Assembly: GCA_937927565.1 (NCBI GenBank)
Contig: CALBDV010000161.1
Location: forward strand, 1 to 17,961
Source of the DNA: an uncultured Holophagales bacterium
GTDB lineage: Bacteria > Acidobacteriota > Thermoanaerobaculia > UBA5066
Direction: 5' to 3'
DNA length: 17,961 bases
Position numbers and translations under genes: made by a program
Shown here: positions 13,752-17,961 of the stretch, piece by piece
Layout: the number at the start of each line of letters is the position of its first letter
Position numbering within the stretch: position 1 is the first letter of the stretch
Notes under the pieces: model-generated
The model's input: only the letters and a program-made list of their open reading frames with translations
The model's database searches: none
What the model was told of the DNA's origin: nothing

Positions 13752-16700
13752 GCCGGCAGCCGGGAGGACGAAGCCGATTCGAAGCCCTCCCAGCGGAGAG
13801 CGTTCGGCGAGGAGCCGCCCTCCCTGCTCCTCGACGGCGCGGCGTGCCGCCGCCAGGCCCATCCCCGAACCACGAGACTTCGTCGAGAAGGACGGGTCGA
13901 AGATCCGGTGGAGGTCGATCTCGGGAACACCGGGCCCGTCGTCCTCGCACGTCACCTCGACTCCGCGCCCTCCGCGAAGCCCGCTGGCCGGCCTGGCCGC
14001 AACCTCGACGTGCCCCCCGGACTGCTCGAGCGCCTCCACGGCGTTGAGGACGAAGTTCGACACGGCGTCGCGAAGCAGCGAGCGATCCACGACGAGGTCC
14101 GGAAGCCCTTCCTCCGCTCTCCACGAGACGCGGACGGTCGCGTGAGCGGAGAAGTCGGACGAGACCTCCGCGAGAAGCGCCGCCAGCGCACCACCGGTCA
14201 GGAGCCTCTTCTCCGGCGCCGAGGGGCTCGCGAAACGGGAGAGGCGGCCCGTCCGCTCCGTCAGGAGATCCACCTGTCTCAGGATCGTCGTCGCCGCCTC
14301 GACGATCCTCGCGATGTCCGGAGGGGTACCTCGCTGCGCACTCCGGACGAGTCGCTCCGCCGTCAGCCGAATCGGTGTCAGGGGGTTCTTGATGTCGTGG
14401 GCGACCGCGCGGGCCGCCTCTACCCAGGTCTCGAGCCTCTCGGCGCGCGTGAAGTCGGTCAGATCCTCCAGGAGAAGGACCGTCCGGTGCCCCTCGGCAT
14501 CGGCCGGAAGGTCGGCCACGACGACCCGAAGGACCGTCTCGCCACCCTCCACCTGCAGAGAGACTCTCGTCTCGTACGGCCTCGCGTGCCCGAGCGCTGC
14601 CAGCACGGGCGCGAAGAGCGGAGCGGCCAGCCGCTCGGAGAGTCGTGCGCCGCCCGGGAGCAGGGCGTCGGCCGCCGGATTCGAAAAGAGGACGCGTCCG
14701 TCCTCTTCGCGGAAGAGAACTGCCGCCGGGGTCAGGCTTCCGAGGACGCTGACGGCCGCTTCGCGTTCGCGTTCGAGGAGCTCCGTTCGTTCCCTGACCC
14801 TCTCGGACATCGTGCCGAATGCTTCGACGAGCCGCGCGAGATCGACCGTCCCCGGCGTCCGGATCGGCCCGGGCGACTCGCCGGCACCGACGCGCTCCGC
14901 TGCAGCGACGAGATCCTCGAGAGGCCTCGAAAGCTCGAGCGCCCCGCGCCCTCCGAGCGCGAAGGCTCCGAGAGCGACACCCACCGCGAGGAGGACGAGT
15001 CCATCCACCGCATCGCGCCCGGCGGCGTCCTCGCCGAGGACGACGGCGAGCGTGGTCCGTTCCTCTCGCGAGAGGGTCACCGCCGCCTCCGCCGCCCGCC
15101 TCGCGCCGGGCCGGACGGGGGGGCGCAGGACGGCGGCTTCGCTCGCTCCGTTCGCGAGCGCCGCCGCCACCAGCGAGGCAAGCCGTTCCGGCGCGAGGCC
15201 CGCCGCCACCGGGACGGCCCGCGACGCAGCAGCAAGGGCGCCGTCACGGTACAGGAGGAGGTCGACGCCGACGACCGAGGCCGCGCGGTTCAGCTCTGCG
15301 GGCGACGGCGTCCCCTCGACCCTTTCCTCGAGAAGCCGGCGCCCCTCCGTCAGGAGCTGGAGCGCGTGCCGCTCCGTGGAGCGTGCGGACGAGCGATCGA
15401 GCGCGGTGCGGACCATGACCGCGCCGGCTGCGAGGGGCAGGGCGCCGGTGACGAGAAGCGCGAGAGCGAGCCGCCCCCGGAACGTTCCGGACCACCGCCG
15501 GCCCGAGCCGTCGCGCCGCCGGACGCGAGCGCGCCCGAGAGCGACGAGGTCTCCCATGAAAAGGACGAGAAGGGCGAACGGCAGGACCATCTCCGCGGCG
15601 GCGACGGCGGACCCGAGAGCAAAGACCGGCGACGGGACCTCGATGCCCCATCCGACGAAACCGCTCCCCGCGCTTCGGACCGTCATCCTCCACCGTCGCC
15701 CTCCCGACACCTCCTTCCCCCACGCGGTGCCTTCGCGACGAGCCGCGATCAGCAGCGGTTCCGAGAGATCGGACCTCTCGAGACGTCCCCGTCCCAGCGG
15801 ACGTCCCGAACCGTCGAAGTCGATCCGTTCCACCGGACGGTCCGCCCAGGTCGGCTCGCCGAGGAGGGCCACGAGCAAGGGGTCCTCCTCGTCCGCGTCC
15901 GGCCACGGCACCCGGGACAGGACGCCGACCGTCCCGGGTACGGGAAGCCTCAATCCGATTGCCGTCCCCCTCCCCTCGTCTCCTGGCCGCATCGTCCCGA
16001 ACGAAGAGAGGACTCTCCCATCCTCGTCCCGGACGGTGAGGAGATCCCCCGGCTCCGGGAAATCGCCGGTCCGTCCGCGCACCCAGAGAGCGTGCGCGAG
16101 ATCGCTCATCTGGGTGCGGCTTCCGGCGGGCGTCCAGGGCTCGAGCTCTCCGCCCGCGATCCGCTCCTCCCACGCAGCGGGCCCCTCTTCCTCGAGCCTC
16201 TCCCGGTCGAGACTCGACCGGGATGCTGCCCTTTCGAGTCGCTCGTCGGTGCCGAGGACCCGCCCCAGCGAAGCTCCTGCCCCGGTCACGAAGGCCGCAG
16301 CCCCCACGAGCAGCGCAACGGCGACCGATCTCGAGAGGAGGTCCGACGTCCGGAACGCCGAGACCCTCTCCGAAAGGCTCGCCGCGAGAAGGACGCTCCC
16401 GAGGACCAGGACGGCCGTCGACGCTTCGGAAGGAACGGAGAAATACGACCAGCCCGTGAGCGCCAGCCCGGCGGCACCCAGGCCGAGAGCCGTCCGGCCC
16501 GCACGAGCGACGGTCGCCGACAGGAGAGCCGCCAGCCCCAGGAAGGCGCTCGAGGCGGCCACGAGGCCCGCCGCGGCGAGGGGCGCTTCCGGCGGACCCG
16601 TGAACAGCCCCAACCCGAGGAGGACCGTGGGAGCCGAACGTCCGCCGGCGAGACCCAGAAAGGCCGGGACGAGGGCGGCCGCAACGGCCGCCGCTCCCGC

Positions 16701-17645
16701 CGCCGCTTTCGACGCCACGCTCGACACCGCGCCGTTGACGGATTCGCGGCCCCACGCCAGGCCCGAACGCAGGAGGATGAGCGCGACGAAGCCGGTCAGG
16801 CCCACGTCCACGGGTGTGGAGAGCAGCCCGGAGACGTCGTGCAGGATCGGCGCGAAAGGTCCCGTCTCGGCACAGGGAACGGCCAGGAGGAGGAGAAGCC
16901 GCGCTGCGACGACCCCCGTCGCAGGACAGCGCGCGACGAACCCGAGAGCCAGGGCCGCAAGTGCTGCCGGGAGCGCCCACGGCAGGGCGGCGTTTCTGCG
17001 AACGTCCTCCTCCACGACCGCCGGCACCGCCGGTTCCAGCGAGAGGGCAACGAGGCGGCCCGGCACGGCCGAAGCGCGGACTCGTACCCGACGCACCGTC
17101 GGGATGCCGGACAGGAAGTGCCCCTCGAGGACGTCGGGTCGGACGATTCCGGTCGGAAGGCGGCGCGTCACGACGAGATGTCCCCTCGTCTCCGGGCTGC
17201 GGCCGACCGGGGATTCGTGGGCCAGGGTCCACTGCGTGACGCGGAACGTGGCCGAGAAGCTCCCGGCTCGAGGTGCAAGGGGAGCCGGGAGGTCTCCGGG
17301 TTCCCCCGCCCAGGCTACGGCAGCCCCCGTCCGGTCGAGCAGTACGACGCCCCAGCCGCTCTCCTTCGGGAGCGCCGAGCCGAGGAGTGAGAAGAGCCGC
17401 CCCGGACGGATTCCGCCGCTCCCTCCCTCGACGATCTCGAGGAGCGCCGGGTCCCGGACGAGACGCCTCGACGTCGCGGAAAGGCGCTCCGCGTCCTTCT
17501 CGAGCGCAGCGGCGGCCTGTCGCCTCAACCCCTCGGCCCGTCGTCCCTCCGCCCCCTCGGGGAGCGGACCGAGCCTCGCGGCGAGCGCTCCCGCGAGCCC
17601 CGCCGCGGCGAGGAGGCCGAGGAGGGGCGCGGCCGCCCGGGGCAT
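13749..17645 (-). CDS. Very large NtrY-like membrane sensor histidine kinase
   Basis: A 1298-aa membrane histidine kinase. From the N-terminus: one membrane segment (residues 5-22), an extracytoplasmic region to about 215, a block of many hydrophobic helices (about 220-463), a second soluble loop (465-670), further membrane segments near 675-697 and 724-745, another sensor loop, a last segment near 878-898, a HAMP-like linker, and a PAS-like domain (962-1060). The kinase core follows: H-box AHDIKNPLTPIRLTAERL with H1083, N-box NFVLNAVEAL near 1197-1206, G1 DDGPG near 1235-1239, and G2 SGMGLAAARR near 1261. The H-box is of the NtrY type. Usual NtrY proteins are about 700-750 aa and pair with NtrX; no response regulator is here. 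ATG 17645 is chosen because it opens the signal-anchor segment and lies 2 nt after the hutU stop. Confidence 0.88.
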   Translation of the reverse strand: MPRAAAPLLGLLAAAGLAGALAARLGPLPEGAEGRRAEGLRRQAAAALEKDAERLSATSRRLVRDPALLEIVEGGSGGIRPGRLFSLLGSALPKESGWGVVLLDRTGAAVAWAGEPGDLPAPLAPRAGSFSATFRVTQWTLAHESPVGRSPETRGHLVVTRRLPTGIVRPDVLEGHFLSGIPTVRRVRVRASAVPGRLVALSLEPAVPAVVEEDVRRNAALPWALPAALAALALGFVARCPATGVVAARLLLLLAVPCAETGPFAPILHDVSGLLSTPVDVGLTGFVALILLRSGLAWGRESVNGAVSSVASKAAAGAAAVAAALVPAFLGLAGGRSAPTVLLGLGLFTGPPEAPLAAAGLVAASSAFLGLAALLSATVARAGRTALGLGAAGLALTGWSYFSVPSEASTAVLVLGSVLLAASLSERVSAFRTSDLLSRSVAVALLVGAAAFVTGAGASLGRVLGTDERLERAASRSSLDRERLEEEGPAAWEERIAGGELEPWTPAGSRTQMSDLAHALWVRGRTGDFPEPGDLLTVRDEDGRVLSSFGTMRPGDEGRGTAIGLRLPVPGTVGVLSRVPWPDADEEDPLLVALLGEPTWADRPVERIDFDGSGRPLGRGRLERSDLSEPLLIAARREGTAWGKEVSGGRRWRMTVRSAGSGFVGWGIEVPSPVFALGSAVAAAEMVLPFALLVLFMGDLVALGRARVRRRDGSGRRWSGTFRGRLALALLVTGALPLAAGAVMVRTALDRSSARSTERHALQLLTEGRRLLEERVEGTPSPAELNRAASVVGVDLLLYRDGALAAASRAVPVAAGLAPERLASLVAAALANGASEAAVLRPPVRPGARRAAEAAVTLSREERTTLAVVLGEDAAGRDAVDGLVLLAVGVALGAFALGGRGALELSRPLEDLVAAAERVGAGESPGPIRTPGTVDLARLVEAFGTMSERVRERTELLEREREAAVSVLGSLTPAAVLFREEDGRVLFSNPAADALLPGGARLSERLAAPLFAPVLAALGHARPYETRVSLQVEGGETVLRVVVADLPADAEGHRTVLLLEDLTDFTRAERLETWVEAARAVAHDIKNPLTPIRLTAERLVRSAQRGTPPDIARIVEAATTILRQVDLLTERTGRLSRFASPSAPEKRLLTGGALAALLAEVSSDFSAHATVRVSWRAEEGLPDLVVDRSLLRDAVSNFVLNAVEALEQSGGHVEVAARPASGLRGGRGVEVTCEDDGPGVPEIDLHRIFDPSFSTKSRGSGMGLAAARRAVEEQGGRLLAERSPLGGLRIGFVLPAAG
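16201..16223. repeat. 23-bp perfect inverted repeat inside the kinase gene
   Basis: Two 11-bp arms (TCCCGGTCGAG and its reverse complement) flank a single A at 16212. It encodes SSLDRER in the loop after the multi-helix block. No role is assigned. Confidence 0.5.
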
Positions 17646-17647
17646 CT

Positions 17648-17961
17648 TCAACGGCGCATCGGGATCGCCACGCCGTGGGTCTCGGCGCACGCGATGGCCT
17701 CCTCGTAGCCGGCATCCACGTGCCGTACCACGCCCATCCCCGGATCGCTCACGAGGACCCGGCTGAGGCGGCGCGCAGCCGCGTCGGTGCCGTCGGCGAC
17801 GACGACCATCCCGGCGTGGATCGAATACCCGATGCCGACTCCCCCGCCGTGGTGGATCGACACCCAGGTCGCTCCGGCCGCCGTGTTGACCAGCGCGTTC
17901 AGGAGAGGCCAGTCGGCGATGGCGTCGCTGCCGTCCTTCATCGCCTCCGTCTCGCGGTTCG
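17648..17961 (-). CDS. hutU: Urocanate hydratase (urocanase), C-terminal part only
   Basis: Second enzyme of histidine breakdown, converting urocanate to imidazolone propionate with tightly bound NAD. About the last 104 residues are visible; the rest lies beyond the right edge. NRETEAMKDGSDAIADWPLLNALVNTAAGATWVSIHHGGGVGIGYSIHAGMVV and the ending DPGMGVVRHVDAGYEEAIACAETHGVAIPM match urocanase closely. The frame is open to the edge. Other hut genes would be expected upstream, beyond 17961. The kinase ATG follows the TGA stop after 2 nt. Confidence 0.96.
   Translation of the reverse strand, partial: NRETEAMKDGSDAIADWPLLNALVNTAAGATWVSIHHGGGVGIGYSIHAGMVVVADGTDAAARRLSRVLVSDPGMGVVRHVDAGYEEAIACAETHGVAIPMRR

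Noticed and set aside
13743..17390. Plus-strand open frame of more than 1200 codons opposite the kinase gene
   Set aside because: It is antisense to a well-supported kinase. Its translation is Arg/Gly/Pro-rich and of low complexity with no domain, as expected from GC-rich codon bias.
14314..17766. Second plus-strand open frame of about 1150 codons opposite the kinase
   Set aside because: It has the same cause: Ser/Arg/Ala-rich shadow translation with no recognisable motif, and it also runs into the hutU coding region.
1..17961. A new multi-gene defence, mobile or biosynthetic system
   Set aside because: All genes but the exported protein and the DUF465 protein fall in known families, with no integrase, toxin-antitoxin, nuclease cluster, repeat array or shift in base composition.

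Overview
This is a GC-rich, gene-dense bacterial chromosome segment made mostly of housekeeping genes. It has no tRNA, rRNA, CRISPR array, transposase, integrase or phage gene. Gene content (split B12-binding mutase subunit next to a methylcrotonoyl-type carboxylase, MshEN-GAF protein, very long NtrY-type kinase, DUF465 protein beside pssA) and the high GC would suit an Acidobacteriota-like or deltaproteobacterial-like soil or sediment organism. That placement is inference; the sequence alone does not fix the phylum.

Layout. (1) 1-1583, minus strand: a free-standing cobalamin-binding methylmalonyl-CoA mutase small subunit followed by the acyl-CoA carboxylase beta subunit, which runs off the left edge; this is branched-chain acyl-CoA or propionate catabolism. 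(2) 1629-4447, plus strand: an MshEN (GspE N-terminal) protein with a GAF-like C-terminus, an HU/IHF-type DNA-binding protein, and a site-2-type membrane metalloprotease whose only plausible start is a CTG overlapping the HU stop. (3) 4247-5229: D-aminoacyl-tRNA deacylase (minus), overlapping the protease tail, diverging from ssb (plus). (4) 5226-8911, minus strand: mutS then nagZ, coupled by an ATGA overlap. (5) 9001-12171, plus strand: tsaB, rimI, a DUF465 protein, pssA and a degenerate aspartate-semialdehyde-dehydrogenase-like protein; two of the junctions are ATGA overlaps. (6) 12187-17961, minus strand: the urocanase (hutU) C-terminus, a 1298-residue NtrY-like sensor kinase starting 2 nt after the hutU stop, and a secreted or lipoprotein of unknown function.

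The genes do not form one pathway. The tsaB-rimI pair acts in tRNA and ribosomal protein modification, mutS and ssb in DNA maintenance, nagZ in cell-wall recycling, pssA in phospholipid synthesis, and the two edges in amino-acid catabolism. All intergenic gaps are under 100 nt.

The most interesting signals are regulatory or evolutionary. Sigma70-like -10 boxes lie only 3-13 nt before several start codons, which suggests many leaderless or nearly leaderless mRNAs. The mutS/tsaB divergent promoter is a perfect 15-bp inverted repeat with identical geometry on both sides. There is also the non-ATG protease start, a probable pseudoenzyme of the Asd/Usg family and a very large orphan kinase. I do not see a defence system, biosynthetic cluster or other clearly new multi-gene system.
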